Of a stretch of DNA of 15,077 bases, positions 1 through 7,724 are shown piece by piece. The notes beneath the pieces were generated by a model. The model was not told the DNA's origin, made no database searches, and saw only the letters and a program-made list of their open reading frames with translations. Numbering within the stretch: position 1 is the first letter of the stretch; each line of letters opens with the position of its first letter. The position numbers were made by a program, and so were the translations under genes. Where the stretch lies: positions 1 through 15,077 of the forward strand of contig DCSM01000125.1 of NCBI GenBank assembly GCA_002325605.1. The letters are read 5' to 3'. Source of the DNA: Chloroflexaceae bacterium UBA1466 (GTDB taxonomy: Bacteria > Chloroflexota > Chloroflexia > Chloroflexales > Chloroflexaceae).

Positions 1-2
1 TC

Positions 3-113
3 ATTTTGCGCGTAGCCTTCGCCGAGCATGGCGAGCAGGAATTGCCGCTTTTGGCAAGCCAAGCCTTTCGCATCGCGGATGCCCCCGAAACCGAAAAGCC
101 GTGGGAAGCTTAA
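3..113 (+). CDS. C-terminal end of an unidentified protein (partial)
   Basis: An open frame enters from the left edge and ends at TAA 111-113. It gives about 36 residues (beginning ILRVAFAEHG, ending ETEKPWEA). The other two plus-strand frames over this stretch either stop at once or give an Arg/Ser-rich, unlikely peptide, so this frame is preferred. The residue mix, with acidic and Ala-rich parts, looks like a normal globular C-terminus. Too little is visible to name a family. The gene ends 8 bp before the -35 box of the tRNA promoter, and no hairpin terminator lies between them. Confidence 0.45.
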   Translation: MLRVAFAEHGEQELPLLASQAFRIADAPETEKPWEA

Positions 114-120
114 ACCCCAC

Positions 121-150
121 TTGACAACTCTGCCCTGTCTAAGTTATAAT
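121..150 (+). promoter_or_regulatory. Sigma-70-type promoter of the tRNA-Arg(CCG) gene
   Basis: A perfect -35 box TTGACA (121-126) and a perfect -10 box TATAAT (145-150) are separated by 18 bp. They lie 11 bp before the first base of the tRNA. Consensus boxes are typical of stable-RNA genes. Confidence 0.85.
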
Positions 151-161
151 AGCCTCGTTGT

Positions 162-237
<76 letters not shown>

Positions 238-242
238 AGTCG

Positions 243-273
243 CCCCACTGAAATCCTCAGTGGGGTTTTCTTT
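243..273 (+). terminator. Intrinsic terminator after tRNA-Arg(CCG)
   Basis: A perfect 9-bp stem, CCCCACTGA (243-251) with TCAGTGGGG (257-265), has a 5-nt loop and is followed by TTTTCTTT. It should end the tRNA transcript before tgt, so tgt needs read-through or its own weak promoter. Confidence 0.92.
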
Positions 274-323
274 ACGCCTTGAAGCCACCTGATCAGCCTA
301 TGAAAGAGACGCTCACAGCCGCT

Positions 324-1496
324 ATGTCATTCACCATCGTTGCCCAAGATGCTACCAGCCCCGCCCGTGCTGGGTTGCTCCAAACGCCCCATGGCCCTCT
401 CGCTACGCCCGTCTTTATGCCCGTCGGGACGCGGGCTACGGTCAAATCCCTCAGTCCCCAAGAACTCAAAGCCCACGGGACCCAGATCGTCTTGGGCAAT
501 ACTTATCACCTTTACCTCCAGCCAGGCCATGAACTTATCCAGCGCCATGGCGGTTTACACCGCTTTATGGCTTGGGACAAGCCCATCCTCACCGATAGCG
601 GAGGCTTCCAAGTTTTCTCCCTTGTCCACGGCGGGATCGCTAATGAGATTAAGGGGCGCAGACCGCTCCAGGCCCAACGACTCCCCTCGATGGTCAAGGT
701 GAAGGAGGAAGGGGTCGTCTTTCGTTCCTACCTTGACGGCTCCTTTCACACCTTCACACCTGAGCGCAGCATCCTAATCCAACATGCCCTCGGAGCCGAT
801 CTAATCCTTTGTTTTGACGAACTTCCCTCTTTTCATGATGGTTACGAGTACACAGCCCAGAGTATGGAACGGACTCATCGCTGGGCTAAAAGGTGCTTAG
901 ATTATCATCAGCAAGCCCCTTCTTCCCAAGCCCTCTTTGGCATCGTCCACGGCGGAGTATTCCCTAATCTCCGCAAGGAAAGCGCAGAATATATCACCTC
1001 CCTCCCTTTTGAAGGGGTCTGCATTGGCGGATCATTAGGAGGTGAAAAGGCGCAAATGTATGAAGTAGTAGACATGACCGTCCCACATCTTCCCTCTCAC
1101 CTTCCTCGCCACCTGCTGGGAGTCGGCGATGTAGACGACCTCTTAGAGGGAGTCAAGCGCGGGATTGACCTTTTTGACTGCGTCAGCCCGACCCGGCTGG
1201 CTCGCCATAAGACCGCCCTCATCCGCGACCCAGCCCGGCGTTGGCACTTGAACGTTACAAACGCAGCCTTACGCGAGGACGATGGCCCCTTACAAGAAGG
1301 TTGCCCTTGCCAGACCTGTCAGACCTTCTCCCGTGCTTACATTCATCACCTCTACCGCTCGAAAGAGATCCTTGGTATCCGCCTTGTCAGCTTACACAAC
1401 GTAGCCTTTCTCCTCAACCTTATGGAGAAGGTTCGCAACAGCTTGCTGGAAAACCGCTTTCCCGCGCTTTATCAGGAGTGGCTTGGTAGCAGGTAA
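324..1496 (+). CDS. tgt: tRNA-guanine transglycosylase (queuosine synthesis or queuine salvage)
   Basis: The enzyme swaps guanine 34 for a 7-deazaguanine base in GUN-anticodon tRNAs. With the start at ATG 324 the protein is 390 aa. It begins M-S-F about 20 residues before TPHG, as family members do. ATG 300 and TTG 279 are alternatives, and none has a clear ribosome binding site. Visible features are TDSGGFQVFS (base Asp91), nucleophile Asp285 in FDCVSPTR, Arg291/Arg294, and zinc ligands C327, C329, C332 and H358 with family spacing. The base pocket is unusual: FDELPSF has Leu where preQ1-type enzymes have Cys; IVHGG has His where IVQGG/IIQGG is usual; IGGSLGGE has Gly where bacterial enzymes have Val. 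About 20 extra residues follow FQVFSL. The Val-to-Gly change is also found in eukaryotic queuine-using enzymes, so queuine salvage is a plausible inference. Confidence 0.96.
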   Translation: MSFTIVAQDATSPARAGLLQTPHGPLATPVFMPVGTRATVKSLSPQELKAHGTQIVLGNTYHLYLQPGHELIQRHGGLHRFMAWDKPILTDSGGFQVFSLVHGGIANEIKGRRPLQAQRLPSMVKVKEEGVVFRSYLDGSFHTFTPERSILIQHALGADLILCFDELPSFHDGYEYTAQSMERTHRWAKRCLDYHQQAPSSQALFGIVHGGVFPNLRKESAEYITSLPFEGVCIGGSLGGEKAQMYEVVDMTVPHLPSHLPRHLLGVGDVDDLLEGVKRGIDLFDCVSPTRLARHKTALIRDPARRWHLNVTNAALREDDGPLQEGCPCQTCQTFSRAYIHHLYRSKEILGIRLVSLHNVAFLLNLMEKVRNSLLENRFPALYQEWLGSR

Positions 1497-1517
1497 AGCC
1501 GACTTAAAGCGCAAGCT

Positions 1518-1557
1518 AAGGCCTGGCAGACCTTTAAGAGTCCACCAGGCCTTTTGT
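1518..1557 (+). terminator. Intrinsic terminator after tgt
   Basis: AAGGCCTGG (1518-1526) pairs perfectly with CCAGGCCTT (1545-1553) over an 18-nt loop. A short T-rich tail (TTTTG) overlaps the end of the stem. The converging minus-strand gene has no comparable T tract, so this mainly serves tgt. Confidence 0.75.
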
Positions 1558-1576
1558 CTTCGACCTTCAACGCCCC

Positions 1577-2221
1577 TTAATCTAAGTGAGGGGCATAGTT
1601 ATGCCTGATTAAAACAACCTCCTCCCCAAAGACCAACTCGGAGATGGCCGTGTTTCGCAAATTATCTCCATGAAGCTCCCAAGCACGGCTAATATCTTGC
1701 CCTTGCCAGTGTGCTAAGGCCATACAGATCGTTCCTAAATGGGTTACAACCACCACGGTCTGCCCCCGATGCAGGTTCACGATCTCTGAGATGCTTGCCA
1801 CTACCCTTACGACAAAGTCCTTCGGATCCTCAGCCCTATGGGTTAGGGTGATGTTCCCAGCCCGCAAGGCCGCCGTTAGCACTTCAACCGAAGACTCCTC
1901 AAGGTCGCCTAAGCCGATCTCCTCCAGCCCTGGATACGGTTGCACCTCTAAGCCTAATCGCTCCGCAAGAAGGGAAGCTGTTTCCCGCGCTCGCTGCAAG
2001 GGGCTGGCAAAAAGCGCAGCAATCTCAGCCTTTTGCGCCCCCAACCACGCTGCTAACCGTTGGCTTTGGGCCCTCCCTTGAGGCGATAAGGGGTCGTTTC
2101 CCAGCCCTTGCATCCGCCCTTCAACGTTGGCTATCGACTCCCCATGCCGCACTAGAAGTAACCTTGTCGGCGCGAGAAGCGGAGCGGTTTCAATCTCATT
2201 AAGGTCTTCTTCAGCTTGCAT
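1577..2221 (-). CDS. Histidine phosphatase superfamily protein (phosphoglycerate-mutase-like)
   Basis: The 214-aa protein has the branch-1 histidine phosphatase signature RHGES (R25, H26 the phospho-acceptor). It also has SPLQRARETA with R77, the acidic segment LEEIGLGDLE (E100/E101 likely proton donor) and the second histidine in VTHLGT (H161). The order and spacing are those of cobalamin-pathway CobC/GpmB-like phosphatases. The substrate cannot be told from the sequence; it could be a sugar phosphate, a nucleotide or alpha-ribazole phosphate. About 20 residues, acidic and unconserved-looking, precede the core. The ATG lies 3 bp after the fabI stop, so the two genes are very probably one transcript read from the fabI promoter. 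No cobalamin gene is visible nearby. Confidence 0.9.
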   Translation of the reverse strand: MQAEEDLNEIETAPLLAPTRLLLVRHGESIANVEGRMQGLGNDPLSPQGRAQSQRLAAWLGAQKAEIAALFASPLQRARETASLLAERLGLEVQPYPGLEEIGLGDLEESSVEVLTAALRAGNITLTHRAEDPKDFVVRVVASISEIVNLHRGQTVVVVTHLGTICMALAHWQGQDISRAWELHGDNLRNTAISELVFGEEVVLIRHNYAPHLD

Positions 2222-2224
2222 CAG

Positions 2225-3013
2225 CTACTCTCCTTGCGGCAGATCACCAATCCCTAAGATGCTTAGGCCAGCATCAACATAGGTTATCTCCCCCGTCACC
2301 CCGCTTGATAAATCGCTACACAGCCAAAGGGCGGTCTTCCCGACATCTTCTATCGTTACGTTGCGGCGCAGGGGGGCCAGCTCGGCGGCTTGCTTGTGCA
2401 TCGCCCGAAAACCACCGATCACGCTCGATGACAAGGTCCGAATCGATCCCGCACTAAGGGCATTCACGCGGATTCCTCGCGGGCCAAGGTCAGCCGCTAA
2501 GTAGCGCACACTGGCTTCCAAAGCAGCTTTGGCTACGCCCATCACGTTATAGTTGGGGACAACCTTATGCGCCCCGTGGTAGGTCAAAGTAAGGATCGAA
2601 GCTCCTGGAGCCAGCAGACCGTCTGCGGCCTTAATGAGTGCGGTGAGCGAATAAGCACTTACTTCCAGCGCTTTGAGGAAGCCAGCACGAGTCGTATTAA
2701 GGTACGCACCGCTCAACTCCTCCCGCTGCGCGAAGGCGATCCCGTGGACAAGGAGATCAAGCTGCCCGTAGACCTCCTTCGCCTGAGCCATCAGAGCAGC
2801 GATCTGCGCGTCGTCCGTAACGTCGCAAGGTGCAATCAGTTTGGCATCTAAGCTGGTTGCCAACGGGCGCACCCGTCGCTCCAAAGTTTCGCCTAAGTAG
2901 GTAAAGCCCAGGTCAGCACCTTCCTGGTGAAGGGCTTTAGCGATCCCCCACGCAAGCGAATGGTCGTTGGCCACGCCCATGATGAGGCCCTTTTTTCCCG
3001 TCAACAAGGCCAT
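2225..3013 (-). CDS. fabI: Enoyl-[acyl-carrier-protein] reductase (NADH), FabI
   Basis: FabI does the last reduction of each type II fatty-acid elongation cycle. The start at 3013 is chosen because AAGGAG sits 6 bp upstream. It gives 262 aa, the same length as E. coli FabI; an upstream in-frame ATG at 3061 would add 16 unconserved residues. The nucleotide fold begins KKGLIMGVANDHSLAWGIAK. The catalytic set is Y145, Y155 and K162 in YHGAHKVVPNYNVMGVAK, followed by RVNALSAGSIRTL, the FabI form of the short-chain dehydrogenase fold. Residue 93 (HGIAFA) is Ala where E. coli has Gly93, a site of triclosan/diazaborine resistance changes; Ala occurs naturally in other FabI enzymes, so no resistance is claimed. 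It is first in a two-gene operon with the histidine phosphatase. Confidence 0.97.
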   Translation of the reverse strand: MALLTGKKGLIMGVANDHSLAWGIAKALHQEGADLGFTYLGETLERRVRPLATSLDAKLIAPCDVTDDAQIAALMAQAKEVYGQLDLLVHGIAFAQREELSGAYLNTTRAGFLKALEVSAYSLTALIKAADGLLAPGASILTLTYHGAHKVVPNYNVMGVAKAALEASVRYLAADLGPRGIRVNALSAGSIRTLSSSVIGGFRAMHKQAAELAPLRRNVTIEDVGKTALWLCSDLSSGVTGEITYVDAGLSILGIGDLPQGE

Positions 3014-3031
3014 GAAAAACTCCTTAGAAAT

Positions 3032-3061
3032 GCTATAAAGGTTAAAAGTACCAGCCTTCAA
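3032..3061 (-). promoter_or_regulatory. Promoter of fabI and the histidine-phosphatase gene
   Basis: Read on the minus strand, TTGAAG (3061-3056) is followed after 18 bp by TATAGC (3037-3032). Transcription would start about 10-15 nt before the fabI ribosome binding site, giving a very short leader. The -10 box is imperfect, so support is moderate. Confidence 0.55.
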
Positions 3062-3093
3062 AATCTTCTCCAGGACGCGAGAATGAGAATGAG

Positions 3094-3379
3094 GGCTGGG
3101 AGTTCAAAATCACCTGCCAGCCAGTTTAGATCAAAGTGGCTGGGAGTTCAAATCAGAGGGGCCGGCACTTCAGACCGAGGTGTCTGGCATCGAGATCAAA
3201 ACTGCCTTCTGGCGTAGCGCGGGCTTCTAGCCTGCGAGGGACAGGCAAGATGCCTGTCTTACGCCTCCTGCGTGATGGTCGAGCGCAAGCTGCCTGCCAA
3301 TTCAGAAAAAATAGCAGCCACTTTAGATCAAAGTAGCTGCCAAGTTCAAACCAAATTGGCTGCCAGATTCGGCGGATTT
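3094..3379. repeat. Degenerate 22-bp tandem repeat array (about nine units)
   Basis: Five units of exactly 22 bp run head to tail at 3094, 3116, 3138, 3160 and 3182. Four more run at 3291, 3313, 3335 (23 bp) and 3358, and the last touches the leuB stop codon. The core is roughly GGCTGCCAG-TTCA, then ATCAAAGT; the clearest copies contain TTTAGATCAAAGT (3125-3137 and 3322-3334). Adjacent units are partly self-complementary: GCAGC-C-ACTTT at 3315 faces AAAGT-A-GCTGC at 3330, separated by AGATC. There are no unique spacers, so it is not a CRISPR array. The 87 bp between the two blocks holds the palindromic element at 3211-3265. The region 3014-3377 contains no gene I can support. Confidence 0.75.
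3211..3265. repeat. 55-bp double-hairpin (REP/MITE-like) element
   Basis: The ends are inverted, GGCGTA (3211-3216) and TACGCC (3260-3265). Inside are two hairpins. GCGGGCT (3219-3225) pairs with AGCCTGC (3229-3235) over a 3-nt loop, with one G-T pair. GACAGGCA (3240-3247) pairs perfectly with TGCCTGTC (3251-3258) over loop AGA. Similar 'GACAGGCAAGATGCCTGTC' palindromes recur between genes in several bacterial phyla as I recall them. It carries no open reading frame. Confidence 0.65.
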
Positions 3380-4469
3380 AGCTGCTCAAGCGCTGGGCGA
3401 CAACGTCCCCGACGAGCGTTGTGGGGTAGATAGCTTGATCGGGATGGGCAATATCAGCAGTCACGATGCCCGCTTCCAGGGTCTTGCTGACCGCCTTCTC
3501 GACGGCTCGCGCCTCCGCCTCCAGGCCCAACGAATAGCGCAGGAGCAACGCGACACTCAGGATAGTCGCCAAAGGATTGGCTTTCTGCTGCCCTGCGATG
3601 TCAGGCGCACTGCCATGAATCGGCTCGTAGAGGCCCATGCGGGACTTGCCTTTAGTCTCGGCTCCAAGCGAAGCGCTGGGCAACATGCCCATTGAACCCG
3701 TCAGCATCGAGGCTTCATCCGTGAGGATGTCGCCAAACATATTCTCGGTCACAATCACGTCAAAGTCGGCGGGGCGGCGGATGAGGTGCATGGCGCAAGC
3801 GTCAACCAACATCACCTCAAGCTGCACATTGGGGAACTGCTCGCGCATGAGCTTGGTCGTCAGGCTGCGCCAAAGGCGGCTAGTCTCCAGCACATTTGCC
3901 TTGTCAACCAGGGTCAGTTTGCCGCGCCGAGCCTGAGCCAGCTTCGCCGCGACCTGGACGATGCGCTCGATCTCAGCCTGAGTGTAGAGGCAAAGATCGC
4001 TGGCCCATTCCCCAGAGACGCTAGTCTCGCGGCGCTTTTCGCCAAAGTAGATGCCGCCCGTAAGCTCGCGCACAACGATCAGGTCAACGCCGACCAGCCG
4101 TTCGCTGCGGAGGGGCGAGGAGTCGATGAGGAGGGGATGGAGCTTTACAGGGCGGAGGTTGGCGAAGAGGCCAAGGGCTTTGCGGATGCCCAATAGCCCC
4201 TGTTCGGGGCGAACCTTAGCATTCGGGTCATCCCATTTGGGCCCGCCAACCGCGCCCAGCAAGACTGCGTCGCTCTGTTGACAAAGCGCAAGTGTGGTTT
4301 CAGGTAAGGCTGTCCCTGTCGCGTCAATCGCGCAGCCGCCGATTAATCCCGTCTTAGTTTCAAAGGTGTGCTTAAAGTGTTGCCCTACAGCAGCCAGAAC
4401 TTTTAGGCCTTCGGCCACTACTTCGGGGCCAATGCCATCGCCTGGCAAGACCGCAATTCGATAATCCAT
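3378..4469 (-). CDS. leuB: 3-isopropylmalate dehydrogenase
   Basis: LeuB oxidises and decarboxylates 3-isopropylmalate in leucine biosynthesis, using NAD and a divalent metal. The 363-aa length is normal. Visible family features are LPGDGIGPEV near the N-terminus, substrate arginines in GIRKALGLFANLRP (R96, R106) and VVREL (R134), and catalytic Y141 (TGGIYFGE) and K190 (VDKANVLETSRLWR). Metal-site aspartates are D223, D247 and D251 (NMFGDILTDEAS), and GLYEPIHGSAPDIAGQ is the nucleotide-binding region. The isopropylmalate-type motifs separate it from isocitrate and tartrate dehydrogenases. A possible AAGGA lies 11 bp before the ATG, rather far. leuC and leuD are not in the window. The stop codon overlaps the last unit of the 22-bp repeat array. 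Confidence 0.97.
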   Translation of the reverse strand: MDYRIAVLPGDGIGPEVVAEGLKVLAAVGQHFKHTFETKTGLIGGCAIDATGTALPETTLALCQQSDAVLLGAVGGPKWDDPNAKVRPEQGLLGIRKALGLFANLRPVKLHPLLIDSSPLRSERLVGVDLIVVRELTGGIYFGEKRRETSVSGEWASDLCLYTQAEIERIVQVAAKLAQARRGKLTLVDKANVLETSRLWRSLTTKLMREQFPNVQLEVMLVDACAMHLIRRPADFDVIVTENMFGDILTDEASMLTGSMGMLPSASLGAETKGKSRMGLYEPIHGSAPDIAGQQKANPLATILSVALLLRYSLGLEAEARAVEKAVSKTLEAGIVTADIAHPDQAIYPTTLVGDVVAQRLSS

Positions 4470-4601
4470 AGGTCGGTTGATCCTTTTTATTCACAGGCCC
4501 AGGCCCAATGCCTAAGCTATGCGTCCCCGCGAAGAGGGCCGGCCCTATCATACCGCAATTCTGGCGGGTGGCTGATCTGAGAGACCACCGAGCCAGTCTC
4601 T

Positions 4602-4629
4602 TTGCAATTTCAAACGAGCGTGTTACAAT
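4602..4629 (+). promoter_or_regulatory. Probable promoter of the class A PBP gene
   Basis: TTGCAA (4602-4607) and TACAAT (4624-4629) are 16 bp apart in the 239-bp divergent region between leuB and the PBP gene. The leader would be about 70 nt. The same region holds a perfect 12-bp palindrome AGGGCCGGCCCT at 4535-4546. I see no convincing leuB promoter; ATCATA at 4547-4552 would be a TATGAT -10 box for leuB but lacks a -35 box. Confidence 0.5.
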
Positions 4630-4708
4630 TAGACAAGCGCGACTTTTGCAAGCTCCTAGCCTACGAAAGCCGCGGTTTCAAGCCTCTAATTAAAGGTTAA
4701 GGTGCAAG

Positions 4709-7645
4709 ATGTTTCGCAATCGGCATATTCGTTTCACCTATAGTGGTCGCCAAATAGCGCGGCGACCCTTTTTCCCCCGGCTCTTGCAACGCGGGCGCGA
4801 GGTCGGCCCAAGTCGCGGGAATCGCTTTCTAAGACAGTTTCTGCTGGCACTCTTAGGGCTTGGCGTAGCCAGCTTCAGCGTTACTCTAACTGGGGCCTAT
4901 CTGGCCTATGCCCACTTTACGGCCTTGCTGCAACCCAGAGTCTTGGCAGTGCAAGAGCGCAAACCCTTTCTCACTTCCCACATCTTTGACCGCCACGGCA
5001 CGTTACTCTATGAGTTTTTTGACGCAGGCAAACGCACCAAAGTCGCGCTCAAAGAGATTTCGCCGCTCCTGATCAAAGCCACAATTGCCATTGAGGATCA
5101 GACCTTTTTCACCAACTCTGGCGTAGATTTCAGTGGGATTGCTAAAGCACTTTATCGCAATTATAGCGCAGGTGAAGAGGCTAGTGGGGCTTCAACGATT
5201 ACACAGCAGGTGGTAAAGAACATTATCCTCACGGAAGAGGAGCGCAGCTATGAGAACCGTTATCAACGCAAGCTCAAAGAGATTCTCATGGCCCAAGAGC
5301 TTAACAACAGCTATACAAAGCAAGACATTCTCGGCATCTATCTCAATGAGATTTACTACGGCAACCTTACTTATGGGATAGAAGCGGCTTGTGATGTCTA
5401 TTTCAAAACGCATGCTAAGGATATTAACCTCGCCCAAGCTGCGCTTTTAGCAGGTTTGCCCCAGCGGCCTAGCAAGTATGATCCGCTTCTCTTCGCCCAG
5501 CGCGATGATCGAGGGCCCTTTCTGAGCGGTTTACGTTTAGAGCCAAATTGGTTGGATCCAAACTATCAACTCTCTGAAGGAATTGAGGTTCCAAAATGGC
5601 GACAAATCTCTGTCTTGCGCCAGATGGTAAATGTTGGCTATATTCAGAAGGAAGAAGCTGAGGCTGCTGCCGCTGAGGAATTGCGCTTTGCGCCCCAGGA
5701 AATCCCGCTCAATGCTCCGCATTTTGTCTTCTACGTGCGGAATCTCTTGGAGGAAAAGTATGGTCAACAGCTTGTGCGGAGCGGCGGCATCAATATCTAT
5801 ACCACCCTAGACTTGGGTTTGCAAAGCGTGGTGCAGGCCGAAGCGACCAAACACATTCAAGACCTCAACGCCCGTAACATCCATAATGCGGCTGTTGTCG
5901 TGATGCAACCTCGTACCGGGCAGATTTTAGCCATGGTCGGCAGCATAGACTATAACGCCGTAACCGTGACCAAAACGCCGGGGCAAGAGGGCAATGTGCT
6001 AGATGGCCAAGTCAATGTGGCCATCCGCGAGCGGCAACCTGGGTCAGCTCTCAAGCCCTTCACCTACCTCGCTGCAATGGAAAAAGGCTTAACGCCTGCT
6101 TCGGTTTTGTGGGATGTGCCTATCGAGTTTCCAATGACCAAAAGCGAATGGTATAAGCCTGAAAACTACGATGGCAAATGGCATGGCCCGCTCCGCATTC
6201 GCACGGCCCTCGCCAATTCGCTCAATATGCCTGCGATCAAGGCTCTCAAGTTTGCTGGCATAGATTATACGCTCAATTTGCTAAAAAGGGTAGGAATTAA
6301 AAGCGGTCTCCAGCGCGAAGCCAACTATTATGGCTTATCGCTGACGCTGGGCGGCGGCGAGGTCACATTGCTGGAGCTAACAACTGCCTATAACACCTTG
6401 GCTAATGGCGGGCGTTATGTTCCCCCAACGCCGATTCTGAAGATTACCGATAGCGAAGGCAACCTTTTAGAGAATTATGAGCCAAGCGCGGGCCAAGAGG
6501 TCGTTGACCCAGGAATGGTCAGTATCATCAGCAATATGTTGAGCGATGATCAAGCCCGCAAACCAATTTGGGGTCTCAATAGCCCGCTCAAAGTTTCGCG
6601 CCCTGCCGCCGTCAAGACGGGGACAAGCAACGATTGGCGCGATGCTTGGACGCTTGGTTATGCTCCATACATTACTGTCGGCGTGTGGAGTGGCAACAAT
6701 AATAATGAACCTACCTCGAAAGTCGAGAGTTTGCAGGGTGGGGGCATTATTTGGCACAATGTGATGGAAGAGGTCTTTCGGCGCACAAATCCGCAAGATG
6801 CAGCCTTCAATCCTGAACTAAATGACCTTTTGAGTAGCCCCTTCCCTGAAAAGAAGATGCCCCTTGACTTTAGTTTGCCCAACGATAATAGTGTCCAACC
6901 GATGCCGATTTGTTCCTTACCTGGGCCATTTGGCAGTTATGATAAAGAGCTATTTACCTGGGAAATGCTCTTTGGAACCAAAAATATGACTGTAACCCAG
7001 TCGCTCAAACAGGTGCGGATTCCCTGCGATGTCTACAAGAAATTTACGGTTGTAAACACGGGCAACCCCAAACAGCCTTATTGTTTGCCGACCAACAGCA
7101 AATATTCGCCCGACGTGTTACGCACGCTCTATGTCTGGAATTTTCCGCCTCCCGATCCCGACGAGCGCGTGAAATATCAGTGGAATTCCGAAGGCGAAGG
7201 GGCAATGACAACGGACAATCGAATGGTCAGTTCGGGGAATTTTCAGACCTGTAATCCTTGGATGTTCCAAGCTCCAGATACTCCAGTCCAGCCTGTCAAC
7301 CCAGTCCAGCCTGCCAAACCTGCCCAGCCCGCCCAGCCCTTCAAACCTGGTGTGCCTCAGCAGCCTGTTAAGCCTGCTGTCGCCCAACCCGCGAGACCTG
7401 CTGTCGTCCAACCTGCGAGACCTGCTGCGCCAGCGGTGAGTAAGCCAAAGCCAGTAGTGCCAGTTGCCCCATCTAAACCTGTGGCTGAACCTCCCAAACC
7501 TGTGGCCCCAGCGCAACCTGCTGCGCCCCAGCCTGCTCCAGCCCCTAAGAAAGTGCCTCCTCAGTCCAGGCCGATGCCTACGCCCGTTCCGCTTAGGGCC
7601 CCGCCTAAAGCCCCGCCAAATCAGGGCCCGAAATTGCAACCCTAG
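4709..7645 (+). CDS. Class A penicillin-binding protein (glycosyltransferase plus transpeptidase) with Pro-rich tail
   Basis: This bifunctional enzyme polymerises lipid II and cross-links peptidoglycan outside the membrane. In the 978 residues, an Arg-rich cytoplasmic start (1-40) and one membrane segment (about 44-72) are followed by a GT51 domain. That has EDQTFF (catalytic E129), GASTITQQVVKN (160-171) and RKLKEILMAQEL through IYLNEIYYGN (187-219). The transpeptidase domain has SALK (S446 nucleophile, K449), SLN (504-506) and KTG (636-638). Residues about 700-850 hold four cysteines (735, 773, 792, 848). Residues about 855-978 are almost only Pro, Ala, Gln, Val and Lys in QPxxP-like repeats, making it longer than usual PBP1A proteins. 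In the EDxxFxxHxG motif the usual His is Asn136. The weak AAGGTG before ATG 4709 supports the start. The neighbours do not form an operon with it. Confidence 0.96.
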   Translation: MFRNRHIRFTYSGRQIARRPFFPRLLQRGREVGPSRGNRFLRQFLLALLGLGVASFSVTLTGAYLAYAHFTALLQPRVLAVQERKPFLTSHIFDRHGTLLYEFFDAGKRTKVALKEISPLLIKATIAIEDQTFFTNSGVDFSGIAKALYRNYSAGEEASGASTITQQVVKNIILTEEERSYENRYQRKLKEILMAQELNNSYTKQDILGIYLNEIYYGNLTYGIEAACDVYFKTHAKDINLAQAALLAGLPQRPSKYDPLLFAQRDDRGPFLSGLRLEPNWLDPNYQLSEGIEVPKWRQISVLRQMVNVGYIQKEEAEAAAAEELRFAPQEIPLNAPHFVFYVRNLLEEKYGQQLVRSGGINIYTTLDLGLQSVVQAEATKHIQDLNARNIHNAAVVVMQPRTGQILAMVGSIDYNAVTVTKTPGQEGNVLDGQVNVAIRERQPGSALKPFTYLAAMEKGLTPASVLWDVPIEFPMTKSEWYKPENYDGKWHGPLRIRTALANSLNMPAIKALKFAGIDYTLNLLKRVGIKSGLQREANYYGLSLTLGGGEVTLLELTTAYNTLANGGRYVPPTPILKITDSEGNLLENYEPSAGQEVVDPGMVSIISNMLSDDQARKPIWGLNSPLKVSRPAAVKTGTSNDWRDAWTLGYAPYITVGVWSGNNNNEPTSKVESLQGGGIIWHNVMEEVFRRTNPQDAAFNPELNDLLSSPFPEKKMPLDFSLPNDNSVQPMPICSLPGPFGSYDKELFTWEMLFGTKNMTVTQSLKQVRIPCDVYKKFTVVNTGNPKQPYCLPTNSKYSPDVLRTLYVWNFPPPDPDERVKYQWNSEGEGAMTTDNRMVSSGNFQTCNPWMFQAPDTPVQPVNPVQPAKPAQPAQPFKPGVPQQPVKPAVAQPARPAVVQPARPAAPAVSKPKPVVPVAPSKPVAEPPKPVAPAQPAAPQPAPAPKKVPPQSRPMPTPVPLRAPPKAPPNQGPKLQP

Positions 7646-7665
7646 TATTTTTGGGCGGATCAAAG

Positions 7666-7701
7666 ACCTGCCAAGGTTCCCCAGCCTGGCAGGTTTCTCT
7701 T
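7666..7701 (+). terminator. Intrinsic terminator after the PBP gene
   Basis: ACCTGCCA (7666-7673) pairs perfectly with TGGCAGGT (7687-7694), and TTCTCTT follows. The loop is 13 nt and the T tract is interrupted, so strength is moderate. It isolates the PBP gene from the small-gene module downstream. Confidence 0.75.
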
Positions 7702-7724
7702 CAATCATGCAGAAAGAGCGAGAG

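Noticed and set aside
2225..3013. Built-in triclosan resistance of FabI from Ala93
   Set aside because: Ala at this position is natural in sensitive FabI enzymes of other bacteria, so sequence alone does not support resistance.
3094..3379. CRISPR array between fabI and leuB
   Set aside because: Units are contiguous at 22 bp with no unique spacers, the copies are degenerate, and no cas gene is present.
4470..4708. T-box or leucine attenuator upstream of leuB
   Set aside because: The minus-strand leader is short, without a specifier loop, T-box sequence, Leu-codon leader peptide or terminator hairpin. Only the 12-bp palindrome AGGGCCGGCCCT (4535-4546) stands out.
7118..7708. A 196-aa minus-strand frame opposite the PBP C-terminus
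   Set aside because: It is an Arg/Trp/Gly-rich mirror of the Pro-rich repeat coding sequence and has no ribosome binding site. It is a by-product of the skewed codon use there.
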